From Dactylorhiza incarnata (lineage: Eukaryota > Streptophyta > Magnoliopsida > Asparagales > Orchidaceae), in contig JAWHQI010000065.1 in NCBI GenBank assembly GCA_033032865.1, positions 3,162,001 to 3,226,000 of the forward strand: 64,000 bases of DNA, written 5' to 3'. The notes beneath the pieces were generated by a model. That model saw nothing but the letters and a program-made list of their open reading frames with translations, was not told the DNA's origin and made no database searches. Positions 11,851-26,200 of the stretch are shown here, one piece after another. The translations under genes and the position numbers were made by a program. The first letter of the stretch is position 1; each line of letters opens with the position of its first letter.

Positions 11851-14102
11851 TACTTGATACAATAATGCCTCTAAGTGAAACACCAAGCTCTCGGCTCGGA
11901 GGACCCGACCAGTCCTTTCTTATGCTTCGAGCCTACCATTCGCAGGACTATCACAGTCCTTCCTTATAACCCGAGCCTACCCCTCGCAGGACTAACCCAG
12001 TCCTTAATGTAACTATCAACCGAGCCTCCAGCTCGCAGGACTAACCCATCCTGAGCCAACGTACGTTCGTCGGTGTGACGGCCAGACCGTACCGGAGACC
12101 CGCCACAAATTTCCTTCATAGTTTTCCATATACCGAACATCAAGTTCAATAAATATTTATTTCCATAAAAAGTTCAACGAGCGCAACCCTCCTTTGAATA
12201 TCAAAGATGTGCCCCTTTGTCAAGCCAATGTTGTCTGACCCCTAGGTGGCAACATTATCTTAGTACCGAGTTATTCATGTCCAGGATAGCTTGTTCTTAC
12301 CTGCCCTCGTACTCCACATAGGAGCGAGATTATAAATCATAGAGGTCGCAAATAATCTAATCTTTTCTAAATTTTAGTTGGCCTAAATATTTAGGGGTCG
12401 ACCTTGAACTTCCCGAGGGTTACCCTATGAGGGGCTTGCAACGGTACTGGGAGGTGTGATGGGGTGACATCCCAAACCTCCGCTTCCCAGGGTATTTAGT
12501 ATTATTGGTAATCTACACTTATTAGTTTCTCACGACCTCTATGGTTACTCTTATCTGTGATAACATCAGACTGTTCTCCCTGCATTTTATAACTATATGC
12601 TCCCTATGATCATCATATACGATCGAATGAGAATCCTCAGTTGTTACATACTAAATTTGATGTTCTAATCAGTGTGAACTATTCTTCATAGATCTTTAAA
12701 AATTCGAACATTCAATGATCATCGTGTATCATTATAAACTACAAGGATCTTTAACTTCCCGATGTTAGCGTCTTCAAGGCTTGAGTGATTATAATATTTT
12801 CTCACTATAATTCCAATTTTGGAATATGAACTCCCAAAGGTCATTATTATAAGATCACCGAAGAATTTAGAGGCATAAACCTAAAATTTTCAAATGAATA
12901 TTTGTCCTCTAAATGTATTTATCGTAATTATTGGGCTAATGACACTTGGATTATGAGTATTATCCATTTCCCAAAATATATTTTCTAAAAATTACTATGG
13001 GATCCGAACATCAAAACTATTTTCTGAATGATTTTCATTAACCATTATCGTTGAATAGTCTTCTTAATAATCCAAATCACCCTCTAATACAGATTGCAAT
13101 CTTTGTGAACACCATAATCATGGAGTTCTCTAATAATGTCGTGATTCTAAAACCGATCATGATACATGCCTGTTCATTTGATCTTTTTAATCCTTTAGGG
13201 GTCTACTATTAGTTTTCCTTAATTAGATCATTTTCTAAGTTTGGGAAAATTTCTAAAAAGTTTTACTAAAATGTCTCTGTTGTTCAAAGGGAATTAAATC
13301 TCTTTATTGACAATCGATCTCCTTAGAGACTTATCTTTCCTTATTTCCTCCACTAGGGAACACCATCCTCATTCAAACTTGATTTATGAAAAAAAAATTC
13401 CATAATTATTCTAGGACTTGCAAATGGGAATCTCGTCTATGCAAAAGTCCAATTGATCTAATGCAATCATATAAAACTTATTTCATGATTCAGACCATAA
13501 TGTCTTGGAATAAACCTACGAGCTATGGTAATACATGTGATAGTAATGAGGTAAACCTCAAAACTATGAGTTATAATTTGTGTTTTAACATCTAACCTAA
13601 GGCATATAAGGTAGTTTTCAGCCTTATTTTTCCTTGGGCCAAATTCAAAGTTTGATTTCCCAACCATCTTCTATGTGGTTAATAACGAGTTCTAGATAAC
13701 TGATTTTCTAGTGTAAATCCACTAAATTTTGATTTTTGAGGAACATTTGATGATTTACTTATGAACAATCATCTTGTTTAATGCCCTTTAAGTATGCTAA
13801 TATGGAATTACTTAAGCTATTACATGAAATTTATCCATTATAGTTCTCATTTACTCGAATCACCTTAGTGAAGTCCTAATTTTGATGAAGTAGGTGAAAT
13901 TTTATCAAACTGAGAGGGAGATATGTCATCCCCAATAAGACAAAGAGGAATAGGTCTAGGGTAGAGTTGTGTCAAAACATTGTCTTGATAATTAAACGGT
14001 CCACCACTGCTTCCGCTGAAGTGGTTCCCCGGAACCACTCATTTAAAATAGACTGGACATATGAGAATTTCTGTTTTTAGCACTAGCTGAAGGATCGTTT
14101 AG

Positions 14103-14115
14103 CCTCTAATACCCT
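14103..14115 (-). other. Probable degenerate primer-binding site of the LARD
   Basis: On the minus strand the sequence just inside the LTR reads GGGTATTAGAGGC. This resembles the initiator-Met tRNA complement TGGTATCAGAGC used by many plant retroelements. It is mismatched, so confidence is modest. Confidence 0.45.
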
Positions 14116-14116
14116 T

Positions 14117-17100
14117 TGTAAGATCCCCCTTCCGGGACTCGGCCTTATCGGGAGATCTTACCTCACACCATCGCCAATACATGACTCCGAGATGACTAAC
14201 GTAGGATCAAAAGAATGACCATCACAAACACTCCTCTCATTGCTCACCCCGAGGCCATATATTAACGATGGTGCTAAGCGATTTCTACTTGTAATCCGTA
14301 AGCGTGGTGGTTTAGTAGTAGTACGATCTACCAGGACTAATTTGCTAATAGGGTATAAACAACCATTTTCGTAGCATAACATGTGGTAGACTATAATTGT
14401 TTAATAGGCTCGAGCTATTATTTAAGATATCAGATGAATCATAATTCATAAGGCTAAGGCGCAGCGATTTAGTATAACAGAGAGTAAAGTTGTATATATT
14501 ATATATTGCTACCCGGTCGATTTCCCAAATGGTAATAAGTGGAGCATAAGCTTAGTTTGGTTATAAGGGTCTATCTAGCATTTACCAATAAGGTATAATA
14601 TTTGCAGCGATACATGTAACACATAATAATAAACCACAATGAATCTCAAGACATAAATAATTAAATTGTGTCTTAACATAAGGTACCTCGATGGCCATAG
14701 CCGAAGTTATCATCCTGGATCCATCCCATTGCCTATCCGTATCCTTAACCTGTAACTCAAGTATGATGTCAAGGCATAAAAATAACCAACGAGGAGGTTA
14801 TGTCTAAAAGTGATTGGGTCGTGGCAGTATTCCCACGACCACCGCCTACGTACTCTGTATCAACCTGCATACGGCCTCAAACCCACGTAGTTCTTTGATT
14901 GTCGCACGGGTTGCCAGGAACTAGGCCGTCCTCGATGTGGGTTGCCTTAGATTAACACTCGAAGGCCATCCTAAATTTTCCAAAGGCAGCAACTATCCCC
15001 GAAGGGATGTATTTTCTCGAAGGGGCAACATTTTATTCCCGAAGGAATATATTTCTCGAAGGGGCAACATTTTTATTATCATAACAATGATTCATATTCC
15101 GTGTGAATAACATGAAATGAATATGCTCTTATAATGACAATATTCCAAGCTTATAGCGTATGCAGGATTTAGAATTTAGTGCATTTTTATAAATCAGCAG
15201 AAGCCTCCAATAAGTCATCGGCCAATGATCAAGTAATTAATTACGAGAGAGAGAGCAAGAGTATAATATGTAAGAGACTTGCCACCACCTCCTAGGCTCG
15301 GCAAGATAAGCTTCATGGCCTCTTTGATGTCAATATTAAATTCACTGGTAAATTAGCTACGTCCAGCATAATTTCATTATGGGTCCAAGAGACGAACACC
15401 ACTCTCAAGGGCCTGAACAACCGAATATATACATGCCGCTTCTTCTAAATGAAGGCAGGAAATGCAGATTTGGCAACAATAAAACAGGGATTTGACCTAT
15501 CAAACGAACTCCAAAAATTACGTGCAAGTACAATCTGGAAAGGTAAAAACATTACCTACATTATTGTTGAAGGGTTTGAGATCCGACAACAACTTCTAAA
15601 AGCTTAAATAATGAAAACAGTAGCTGCTGCAGTTTATAGTATAAGCAGGAATTGTTATTTTGGCAGCAGTAAAACATGGATTTGACCTATCAAACGAACT
15701 CCAAAAATTACGTGCAAGTGCAATCTGGAAAGGTAAAAACATTACCTACATTATTGTTGAAGGGTTCGAGATCTGACAACAACTTCTAAAATCTTAAATA
15801 ATGAAAACAGTAGCTGCTGCAGTTTATAGTATAAGCAGGAATTGTTATTTTGGCAGCAGTAAAACATGGATTTGACCTATCAAACGAACTCCAAAAATTA
15901 CGTGCAAGTACAATATGGAAAGGTAACAACATTACCTACATTATTGTTGAAGGGTTTGAGAACCTACAACAACTATCTAAAGGCCTAATACTGAAAACAG
16001 TAGACTACAGCCTTGTATGAGGGCAGGTTTTAATTAATAGCAATCCAAAACAGCCCCCAACACGTATGCCACTCGTTTCTTTCCAAACTAGAGGTGTATA
16101 TGCAGCACACCTATGAACCCATGTATATAAGTGAGGTTTTCAAGTGTTCTTTATGTATTGTGCAAGTCCCAACCAGCCCCAACAAGTGCAGCACCGCAAG
16201 TATGGATTTCCAAGTGTGTGCAAGCCTAAAATCAGCCCAACTCCAAGTGCCTCATTACTAATTATTGATCCAATGATGAAATGGCAGCACCTATGAATTT
16301 CACATGCACCCAAATATGTAAATCCCCAAGTGTTTTGCAAGTCTTAAATCAGCCCAACTCCAAGTGCCTCATTACTAATTATTGATCAAAAGATGAAATG
16401 GCATATCTCGATGTGTGTAGACAGTCACATGCAATTATAAACTACAACATTCTTAAGTGTAATGAGAGCTCCAAACTTCTTACTGACGGCAGAACATGGG
16501 GAAGGAATTGTGAAACTGAGTAACAAAGCTCTCCATCTACTGTCTATTGGTTCTCATTGTTCTGAAATCAATAGAGTACATTCTGCCCCTCAATCTTTCC
16601 ATAGAAGAAAGACTAGCGTTGATTTAATTGAATTAAAAAGCATTTGTAAATCAGTATCCATAGGTGAGAAAGACTAGCAATGATTTTAATAAACATTTGG
16701 CTAGCTTGAACGTTTTTTTTTTATACGTTAAATTAATAGTTATCCTTGTTCCAAGCAACTATTGATTTTCTTGCATCATTTCATTCACATTAGCCCTCTC
16801 CTTCTATATCTATCCATCTGGGGGTCTACAATTGAGAGTTCTATCTCTATAATGAAGGTTATAGAAACCACCCGAGCCTTTCTTTGTGTGAATGAAATCA
16901 TGTATTAAGGCTTCGTTTGGCAAAGTTTATTTGCTCTGGTGAGTTGGGGACAAAGACGCCGCTAAGATGAATTTCCAAGGATTCATGCCAAGTTTTCAGT
17001 GGATCACCACACGGCTCTCAAATTTTTGTTTTAAGAAGGCTTAAGACATAGAGATTGAGCAACCGGAACCACCAACAATCCCATAGATCTCCCTCATGCA

Positions 17101-18234
17101 TTCAAATATCATTGAACATAATAAAAGAAAGCTTGGTTAGAGTTTACTCAAACAGAAATAAAGATTGGTCGGTCGGGCTTCCTGGGATCAAATCACGAGC
17201 CATCTTTGCTGTGTCGTGAGAGGAAAAGAAAAAAAAGGGAAAGGTCGGTCCTTGACCTAGCCGAGAGGTGCAGCAGCCGGCCTCTTCCTCTGCCAAGAGA
17301 GGTGCGAAAAAGGAAGAAGGCCCAATCAAGGAGGAGGTTCTCCCTGGGCGGCAAAGGAGAGAGGGGAGTAGCGAAGGAGGAAGAAACTCAGAGATGAGGG
17401 AGGCCGATCCTGTGTTAAGAGCATCGAAGCCCTTCGTGGAGATCGCCCAGCTTCGTTGCTTCCGCCCCATTGTTGTGATTTCCGCCTCCTGCACAACCAA
17501 CAACCCCTTTAATTTGGCCGGCCATTAATCTCTCTCTCTCTCTTTCTCTATTTCTTTTTATTATCAAAGGCTGGTCAAACCTCTCTCTCTCTCTCTTTTT
17601 ATTTTGTTTTAAAAAAAACTTATATATTTGCATATCTACCTATATATATATATATATATATTGATACATGTATATATATATGTGTGTTATTTTACTATAG
17701 GTTGAGTTACATTTTTTTATTACAGATTTGGCTATACGTGTATGTTTAAATTTATAATTATATATTTAAATATATATTTTATACATACACTTACATATAA
17801 GTAATTCCCATACATACAAGTATACATGGCGAGTATATGTGTAATGAATGTCTAGGACACATATTTTTGCAATATACATTTGTATAAACATATACATATA
17901 TATATGTATTATTTTGTACATATTGGTGTATTCATATGTACATATGATTGTAATATAGGTTGAAATACATACACACATAAAATGTCACAGAATATTATCT
18001 CTTTGAATATGCACAAGATATTTAACTCCTGAATATGCGTAGGGGAGAATGTACGCAAGGAGCTGTTGCGACCGCGACAGTCATATTAAACCAAAGAACC
18101 CGATTAAGGTGGATTTGAATTTATTTAAGTAAATAATTACTCGGTTCGCCGCGCGACTAAATACGACCCATGGTCAAGCTCTTCAAAGGTTCACAAGACT
18201 CCTAGGCCCCTAGTGCCAAAATTGGGATGTTACA
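14117..18234 (-). repeat. LARD LTR, right copy (4,118 bp)
   Basis: This is the second LTR copy, longer than the left one mainly because it carries one more 190-bp tandem unit. Its CT tracts are shorter and an AT tract around 17,640 is longer. It ends in TTACA directly before the CCTAA target duplication. Confidence 0.9.
15468..16035 (-). repeat. 190-bp tandem repeat in right LARD LTR (3 units)
   Basis: Units start at 15,468, 15,657 and 15,847, against two in the left LTR. The second and third units are almost identical to each other, which suggests a recent unit gain or loss. Confidence 0.82.
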
Positions 18235-21200
18235 CCTAATCTACAGGAAATGTCTACCACTACGCAGTATATACTACAGTGAGTAAAGCAGTAATGAGTA
18301 AAGCAGCAATAAGTAAAACAGTAATAAGTAAAAGTAAATAAAGAAGAGTAACCTTGATTTATAGGAATGCTCATACAAACCTATAGACCAAGAGGTCGTT
18401 TAGCAGGGCCTATCGTATAAAAAGTCCCATACCGATTTATACGATATGGGTTATGCAATGCTTTTGTCATGACATGCAGAGTTATGCAGTTTAATGCTAT
18501 GTTCACACAAGTGCAACTCACACACTTCGACTTTATGCGCACAAACCTTTAGTTCCCCCTTTTTGGAGCTAGTAAAACACCCAGGATACTCCCGTAGTGG
18601 CACACAGAAGCGGTGGGTTGATCTTCGCCCACCTCTAGGTTGGTATCTGCACTACCTAACCTAGACCTATCATATGCCTCAATGCTAAGAACACAACAGC
18701 GGTGCTCCTGCGTACTCTTACTGGCTAGTCCACCAGACTTTTCCTTGGCAAAGTGTTAACCACACTTACCGAGCCAAAGTACTGACGTCGGTGCGATGAC
18801 CGTCAATACTAAAGACCCACCACCTTTATGCACATACATTTATGAATACTATACATATATCTCTAAGCCATAGTCTCTCCGGGCTAACCCGCCCGTCACC
18901 ATAACCTTCCGAGCCACCGGCTCGCCGGACTAACCCGTCCGTACCTACAACCACCGAGCCTACTGCTCGTAAGACCAAACCAATGAACTACTCGTAACAA
19001 CGGGGGGTGGGTAAGTGTATTATTTAGTTAATCTTGTACAGTAACTTACTCCTACAGTTTATGGTTAATCTTGGACTTCCTGAGGTCTACCCTGTGAGGG
19101 GCTTGGAGCGGTACTAGGAGGTACGATGAAATGATAGCCCAAACTGCCCTTTCCAAGACACTTATTTTTATTGATGTCTACCCCTGAACATACCCCTCTT
19201 ACCATTTCACTTGAGTTAACCCTAATTGTTTTATGACCCTCCAAGGGAAAGGTGATCTTTCGTCAATCCCGAGCACAACCTTGCCCCTTAGCTTATCGGG
19301 CACACTCAACATATAGACTCCTATTGGTGACCTAAAATCTCCTCAACCAGATTAAGTACACCATCTTCCTCCCATTCTCACCTAATGGTCTACAAGTTAC
19401 TCCAGTTTTACTATACGCAGACCAAATGAGATATATGAGGTGTATGAGAGAAGGTACTCCAAACAATCATCCAAAAGACCCAAAATTATTATTGGGGGTG
19501 TGTTATAATATTTTAACACCATCTCCAGAAATTCATAATTTTTCTACTTTATTTGGTATTTATTACAATTTCTACTAAATTAGGGAACCTATGATTTTGT
19601 ACATCATGTATGGTTTTCTGATAAGTTATGGCCTCATTAAAATTTGTACAACTATATAACAATAAAATAACAGCCATATATGAATTTCACAAACTTCCAG
19701 AAATATTTTGACCTCCAATTAAAATATTAACTAATTAATCAAATTCAAGGATTTAAAAAGAAAGTACTAGAAATTCTTATTCAAAAATTCCAAGAAAATT
19801 AGCTGGTGTCCAAAATGATCAGAAAAGTTCACTGAAGGAGTCCCAGAATTTTTTAAATCCATTTGACCATATAATTCTATTATTTAAACAAATCAGTTTA
19901 AGGGCACTTTGTGAAGGAGACCTTACATACATTACTCCAAAATTTATACTAAAATTAACAAATCAAATACTTGCCCTAAAAAGTCCTCTGTTCAAATTTC
20001 ATGATTTTCCAGTGAGTATTAAACCCATAATTAATTTTCATACAACTATGGCAAACATTGGGGGTTGTGAATGAAGTACTGTATATAACACTGCAAAATC
20101 CTTAGTAAAATTATCAGAAAATAATATCATCAACATAAAGTCACTGCCAAAGTTTCATAAACATACTAGGCTATATGAGCATGTAATCCTTCTAGTAAGA
20201 AGGTGCCCTAAATGACTCTTAAATAATTCAGAGAGACAAAATGTCTCTAAGAATTACAAATAAATTACCTAGGGCTTAGTACCACCCTATAAACCTCTCT
20301 ACCAAATTTCAAGTCAATCCAAGGTCATATGACCCTATGTCCTTCAATGGGTACAAAAGACAACCCTAAGGTTTGAACTAGGGTCTTAGGGCATATCCAC
20401 CCCAAATTTTTGGAGGAAGTATTTTATGTGATGTTAAATCAGTGGCCAAGATTTCATCACTTTTGGATGACATTTGACCACTTAACCCAACAAGTGCACT
20501 TTTGACCAAAAATCCCTTAGTTTGACCAAACTTGGGTTAATTAGTTACCCAACCAAATCAATCCCAAATGGGATTAAATTTTTACCAGAGTCATGTTATG
20601 ACCTTAAGGACCTCCCACCAAAATTTGGTAGGGTTTGGAAGTCACTTGGCCCAAAAATTAATTCATGTATGAATTATTACATGTTTATAAAAACCATACA
20701 AAAAGTTCCTCCAAAAATTCTAATTTTTGGATATGTTAAGGGTGTGGGTAAATGTAGAATATGTTCCAAATTTCAGAACATTTGGATGGCTGGTTTAGTG
20801 GGGGCACACAAATCAAGATCTGGTCAACCCTTTGTACATGTTGCACCATTTTGAGTGTTGAGGTCAGCCCAGTGGTCCAAATTTGATGAAATAAATTTTA
20901 AATAAAACTAGACTTCATGGCCTACAACTATCATGAAGACCACTTCTTCTAAATCAGAGCCCAAGTATGTTAAATAATTAAAACCAAATTTGCATACTAA
21001 ATCATATAAATAAAACATTTATTATGGAATAACAATAAGCTTGGTCTGCGAATAGTGGATCACACAGATCCAAGGGCCCATGGCCTTCATCCCCAAATAA
21101 CGGACGGCTCACAGCAGCCCGTCCTAGGGGCTTTTGCGGGCTAACATCCCGGCCACCCTCACATCTCCTCGACCGACAAGTGTCACCACCACCTTTGTCG

Positions 21201-22462
21201 AGGTGGTGGCCGGCGATAGGGGGTCCTTTGCCGGTCGGTGGTGGCCAGAGTGGGGGTTTCGGGGAGGGGAAAGGAGCTCGAAATTGAGCCCCTTGTGATG
21301 CTTGATTCGAGACCGATTTGGCTCGAATCAAGCCCCAAATCGAGGTAGATCTAGCACTAGGGGAGGAGAAGAGGATCGGACCTGTGTGGTGTCCTGAGGC
21401 CGCATATTCTGGCGAGTCTCCATGGCCGGATTTGAAGCTTTTGGTGTCATGCCTTTCCTGGTTTCTAGTGCCCGATTCCTCCTCGAAAGTTAGGGGGTTT
21501 TCTCCCCTCTGATAACTGATGGTGGTAAGGGGTTTCAATTTGAGGTTTGGGGGCTTTATTCCCGAAAGCCATTAATGTCCATTAAGGTGAAATTTCGGTT
21601 TTGCTTGGGGGAGGTGAATGGGGCCTTAATGGGGGAGATTGGAGGTTTCTTCTTCCTCCCCATTAATCCCCCCTCTTTCTCTCCCTTTCCATTTGGGGGG
21701 AACTTTCACCTTCTCTCTCCTAGTCATCATTTACTGAAATTCAGTGGCAAATTGAGTAATTCTCAACCTCATCGGTTAGTGGGTCACCTCAATTGGGTCT
21801 AGCCCAATTGGATTGGGCTTGATTAGGTCAAAATAGGTCATTTTGACCTAAATTTAGGGTGGAGTTGACTTTGGTCAATTTGACCATTTGGGTTGACCCT
21901 AATGGGTGGATAGTGACCCATTGGCCTCCCCTAAGGGTTAGGAAGGTCTATGTAGGGTCAATTTGGCAAGAGGGGGGCAATTGACCCTTAATAGGCCAGT
22001 TTAACCAAAACAGGGCTATAGTTGAATTTTGGTCAAATTGGTCAAATTGGTGGCCCCATGATGGGGCTTTTTGGTCCTTTGGGTTCCTAATATCCTTATA
22101 AGGGTAGGGGCAAGGTCAATTTGACATGGTAGAGGCCAATTGACTATGCTTAGGCTACTTTGACTATTTTAGGGCTAGGGTTGACTTTGGTCAACTTGGC
22201 CACTTTGGTTGACCCCAAGGGGTCCTTGGTGCTCTAAGGGACCCCTTAATGGGTTAGGGATGTTATGGTGGGGTCAAAGGGTCAAGGTGAGGCCCTATCG
22301 TCCAACCCTAGGCTTGGTAACTAGAAATTGCTATTTGCAGACCACTGTGGTTTTCCTCCTTCTTGCCTAAGCTCGCATGGTCTTTTGTGCTTCCTATGGT
22401 TTTGTCATGACCTAGTCATAACAAAACCATCTTAGAGGTCTAGTTGTTTGAGGGATGTTACA

Positions 22463-23288
22463 TCAACGACCATGCCAAAGGCCTCGTCTTAGCTTGACTC
22501 ACACACTCGACTCTTAAATCGACGATGCTCTAAGGTCAATGACCAGCCCAAAGGCATGTGCTTAGGTGACTCCTACATTTGAGTCTTAAAGAGATGATGC
22601 TCGAGGGTCAAAGACTAGTTCAATGGTCTAGACTTAGGTTGACTCATGCACTCGAGGCTTAATGCGGTGATACTCGAGGGGTCAATGGCCGACCCAAAGG
22701 TCGGGACTTAGGTTGACTCTCACATTTGAGGCTTAATGCAGCGATGCTCGAGGGTTTAATGTTTAGCACAATGACATGGGCTTAGGTTAACTCTCATATT
22801 CGTGGCATAATGCAGTGATGGTCGATGGGTCAACGACCAGCCCAAAGGCCTGAGCTTAGGTTGACTCACACACTCGACTCTTAAAGCAGAGATGCTCGAG
22901 GGGTTAACAGCTACCCCAAAGGTTGGGCTTAGTTTGACTCACGCACTCGAGGCTTAAAGTGGCGATGCTTGAGGGGTCAACGGTCAGCTCAAAGGCATAT
23001 ACATTGGTTGGGTCATGCACTCAAGGCTTAATGCAGCATTGCTCGAGGGGTCAATGATCATCCCAAAGACCTGGACTTAGGTTGACTCTCGCATTCGAGG
23101 CTTAGTGCAACGATGCTCGAGGGGTCAATGGCGAGCCCAAAAGCCTGGTCTTAGGTTGATTCTTGCATTTGAGGCTTAATGCAGCGATGCTCGAGGGGTC
23201 AACGACCACCCCCAAAGACTAGTTTAGATTGACTTACACACTCGAGGATTAAAGCACTAATGCTCGAGGGGTCAACAGCCAGCCCAAA
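22463..23288 (+). repeat. 74-bp satellite, segment B (about 11 units)
   Basis: This is the same unit as at 4,735-5,027, with core motifs GATGCTCGAGGGGTCAAC and TTAGGTTGACTC. It is bounded by X minus on the left (target duplication TCAAC) and by X plus on the right. Units are more diverged here than in segment A. Confidence 0.88.
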
Positions 23289-26200
23289 TGTAACATCACC
23301 CAAACGACTAGATCCCTAAGACGGTTTTGTCATGACTAGGTCATGACAAGACCCTAGGATGCGCGAAGAGAACATAAGAGCTTAGGCTCGAGGCAAAAAA
23401 AATCACCACGGTCTGCGGATAGTAATTATCAATTACCAGGCTTAGGGTTGGCCTTAGGGCATCACCGTGACCCATGACCCCACCATGACATGACTAAACC
23501 AGTAAGAGGGGTCCCCTCGTAACACCCCAATTATCCAACCGTAGAAAGAAAGGGGTGTAATGAATGCAGCGCTAGCGCCGGCGCTCGCGGCTAGCGCTGG
23601 CGTTAGTGGTGGTTTAACCAAACCGTCGAGACGTGATTCATGTCGTCGAGAAGAGTATTTGACATTGAGACACTAGCGTTGGCGCTGGTGCTAGCTGTTG
23701 TCTCAACGAACCGCTGAGACGAACACCAAACCACTGAAATGAATACCAAACCGCTGAGGCAAACTGTACACCGTTGAGATGCTAGCGCAAGGCGCTACCA
23801 CTAGCATCAGCAGTGGCTGCCGAACCAGTGAGTGTTACGCCTTTGAGATGTTAGCGTTGGCGCTAGCACTATTGTCGACGGTAGCGCAACTGACGGGAGG
23901 CGGACAGGACTCGTTTTGGTGGCCAAATTCATGGCCAAGGGAGTCCAAAAGTCCTCACAATTGATGAGGATTAATCCCCCCTATCAATTAGAGGAATATT
24001 AAGAGGTTTTCCAACTCTTAAGGAGGGTAAATGTGGTGACCTTTGGGGATGGCCGAAATTTTCACCATGAATGGTGTTAATGGAGGAATCCCAAGCTTCA
24101 TCTCTTCCCCAACCAGAATTGGTTCTATAAAAGGGCTCAGGGGTGAAGAGAATGAGTTTCTCCCACTTTTCTAGAAGAATTTTCCTATCTAAGTACCTAC
24201 CGGCATGGCACCCAAGAGCTCTCAACCAACCATGGCGGACCGGCGATCGACACGGGTATAAGCCACAATTCAGGTCCTCTCCTCTCATCTATTTTTTAGT
24301 GGGTAGATCTCCTCATTTTGGCCGCTAGATTTTGGGGCCAATTGGCCTTGGATTGGCATGGTCATAAGCTTGTGTTCAAGCTTTTCTTCTCTTGTTCAAA
24401 TTCCTGATTCCGGACGCCTCCGGCCGGCCAACCACCGTACATCGCCGGCCGCCACCTCAACGGAGGTGGTGGAGGCATTGACTGACCGGGAAAGCATCTA
24501 GGTGGCCGGGAAATCACTTCCCAAGTGGGAACAGGATGGGCCAATCATGGTCGTCGGCTGATTGGAGAAGATGAACCGATGCCCTCCATTTAGATAGATT
24601 AATAATTTTGTGATTTATTAACGTCATATTTTCCCCTACAAATGCATGTTTTTAAAACTCAAATTTGAACCCCTTAGATGTCGTTTTAGGAAAAGTGGCC
24701 AGAACAAAAGTTGTAGATCTTTGGGTCTAGTTTAAGTTAAAATTAATTTTAGCCGATTTGGCTCACTGGTTTGACTGCAGCACTCAAAATGGTGTAACCT
24801 GTGCATAGGGTTGACCAGAGATTGATTTGAGTGCCCCCACTAATTCGGACATCCAAATGCTATGAAATTTGGAGCCTAGTCTAGATTTATCCTCACCCTC
24901 AACATATCCAAAAATGGAAATTTTTGGAGAAACTTTTTCTATAGTTTTTGCAGAAATTTAGTAATTCATGTATCAATTAATTTTAGAGTATAGAGACCTC
25001 TAAACCCCTCCAATTTTTGGTGGGTGATTCTTAGGGTCATGACATGACTCTGGTAAAAATTTCATCCCGTTTGGGATTGAATCGGTAGGGTAATTAAGTA
25101 ACCCAAACTTGGTCAAACTATGGTATTTTAGATCAAAAGTGCACTTGATGGATTTGGGAGATCAACCCTCATCCAATTGTTGTGAAACTTTGACCACTGA
25201 CTTGATGTCATATAAAATACTCTCACAAGTGTTTTTTGGGTGGTTTGGGGTGGATGTGCCCTAGAACCCCGATTCAAACCGTAGGGTTGTATATTGAACC
25301 TATTGAAGGTCATAGAGTCATATGTCATCGGATTGACTTGGAACTTGGTAGAGAGTTTCATGGGATGGAAATAAGCCCAAGATAATTTATCTGAATTTTT
25401 TAGGAACATTTATCTTCTCTGAATTAGTTAAGAACTAATTAGGGTACTTTCTTATATTAAGAATTTACATAATCATAATACCTTGGATGTTCATGAAATT
25501 TTGGCAGTAATCTTATATGGATGATATCATTCTCTGATAATTTTGTTATGAATTTGGGATTGATATATATAGTACTTCATTCATATCCCCAATATTTACC
25601 CTTGTGGTAAGAAAATTAATTTATGGGTTTTATGCTCACTGAAAAATCATGAAACTTGGTCAGATCACTTTTCAGGGCAAGAATATGATTTGTAAATTTT
25701 GGTATAATTTTTGGAGGAGTTTTTATATGGTTCTCTTCTCAAAGTGTCATATGATTTGTTTATTTAAATAAAGGATTTATATGGTCAACTGAATCTGGAA
25801 AATTATGAAACTCAACCAGTGAACTTTTATTATCACCCTAGATATCTGTTAATTTTCTTGTGATTTTGAATGGGGATTTTTGGTACTTCCTTTGTAAATT
25901 CTTGAATTTGATAAATTAGTCAATATTTTATTTGGAGGTCAAAACCTTTCTGAAAAATTATGAAATTCATATGTGACTATTATTTTGATAAGATATAGTT
26001 GCACAAATTTTATTATGGTCATATCTTATGAGAAAACCATACTTGGTGTTCAAAGTCATGGGTTCCTTGATTTTGGGAAAATTATAATAAATGTCAAATA
26101 AATTAGAAAAATTGTGAATTTCTGGAGATAGTCTTAAAATGTCATAGCACGCCCCCGATAATAATCTTGGGTCATTTGGGTAATTATTTGGAGTACCTTT

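Larger units (their letters stand above)
10585..14116 (-). other. Non-coding interior of the LARD
   Basis: No gag or pol motif is visible in any frame. Parts of it (about 11,340-12,560) share block order with the middle of the X-family LTR around 18,500-19,200, including the boxes around GGTACCCAGTTGAGG and CGGTACTGGGAGG. An AATAAGACAAAG motif sits at the left junction (10,590) and recurs at about 13,935, where it follows an LTR-like end. The interior may therefore include an old X-like LTR fragment. Confidence 0.6.
6631..18234 (-). mobile_element. Non-autonomous LTR retrotransposon with ~4-kb LTRs (LARD)
   Basis: Two near-identical direct repeats (6,631-10,584 and 14,117-18,234) begin TGTAAGATCC and end GGGATGTTACA. 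They enclose a 3.5-kb region without coding capacity. The whole is flanked by a perfect 5-bp duplication CCTAA (6,626-6,630 and 18,235-18,239). Minus orientation is inferred for two reasons. A degenerate initiator-Met primer-binding site (GGGTATTAGAGGC on the minus strand) abuts the right LTR. At the other internal edge, the minus strand carries a CGGGGACGAAAATTG block just before the LTR, like chromovirus 3' ends. LTR of ~4 kb with a non-coding interior matches the definition of large retrotransposon derivatives (LARDs). Replication proteins would have to come from a related autonomous element. Confidence 0.85.
5028..22462 (-). mobile_element. X-family solo LTR (minus), heavily invaded
   Basis: In minus orientation the element starts TGTAACATCCC at 22,462 and ends AGTCTTACA at 5,028. 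It is flanked on both sides by the 5-bp target duplication TCAAC (5,023-5,027 and 22,463-22,467). Removing the SIRE-like LTR (~5,175-6,252) and the LARD plus its duplication (6,631-18,239) leaves about 4.7 kb, close to the 4,594-bp plus copy. The two match block by block in inverted orientation. Examples are the segment around 6,480-6,540 against 27,440-27,540, and 19,400-19,690 against 25,970-26,220. No internal coding region remains, hence solo LTR. The open frame at 21,002-21,538 inside it is not conserved in the sister copy and is not called. Confidence 0.8.

Noticed and set aside
21002..21538. 178-codon minus-strand open frame
   Set aside because: It lies inside the X minus solo LTR, is not kept in the X plus copy, and is proline/glycine-rich GC-biased sequence.
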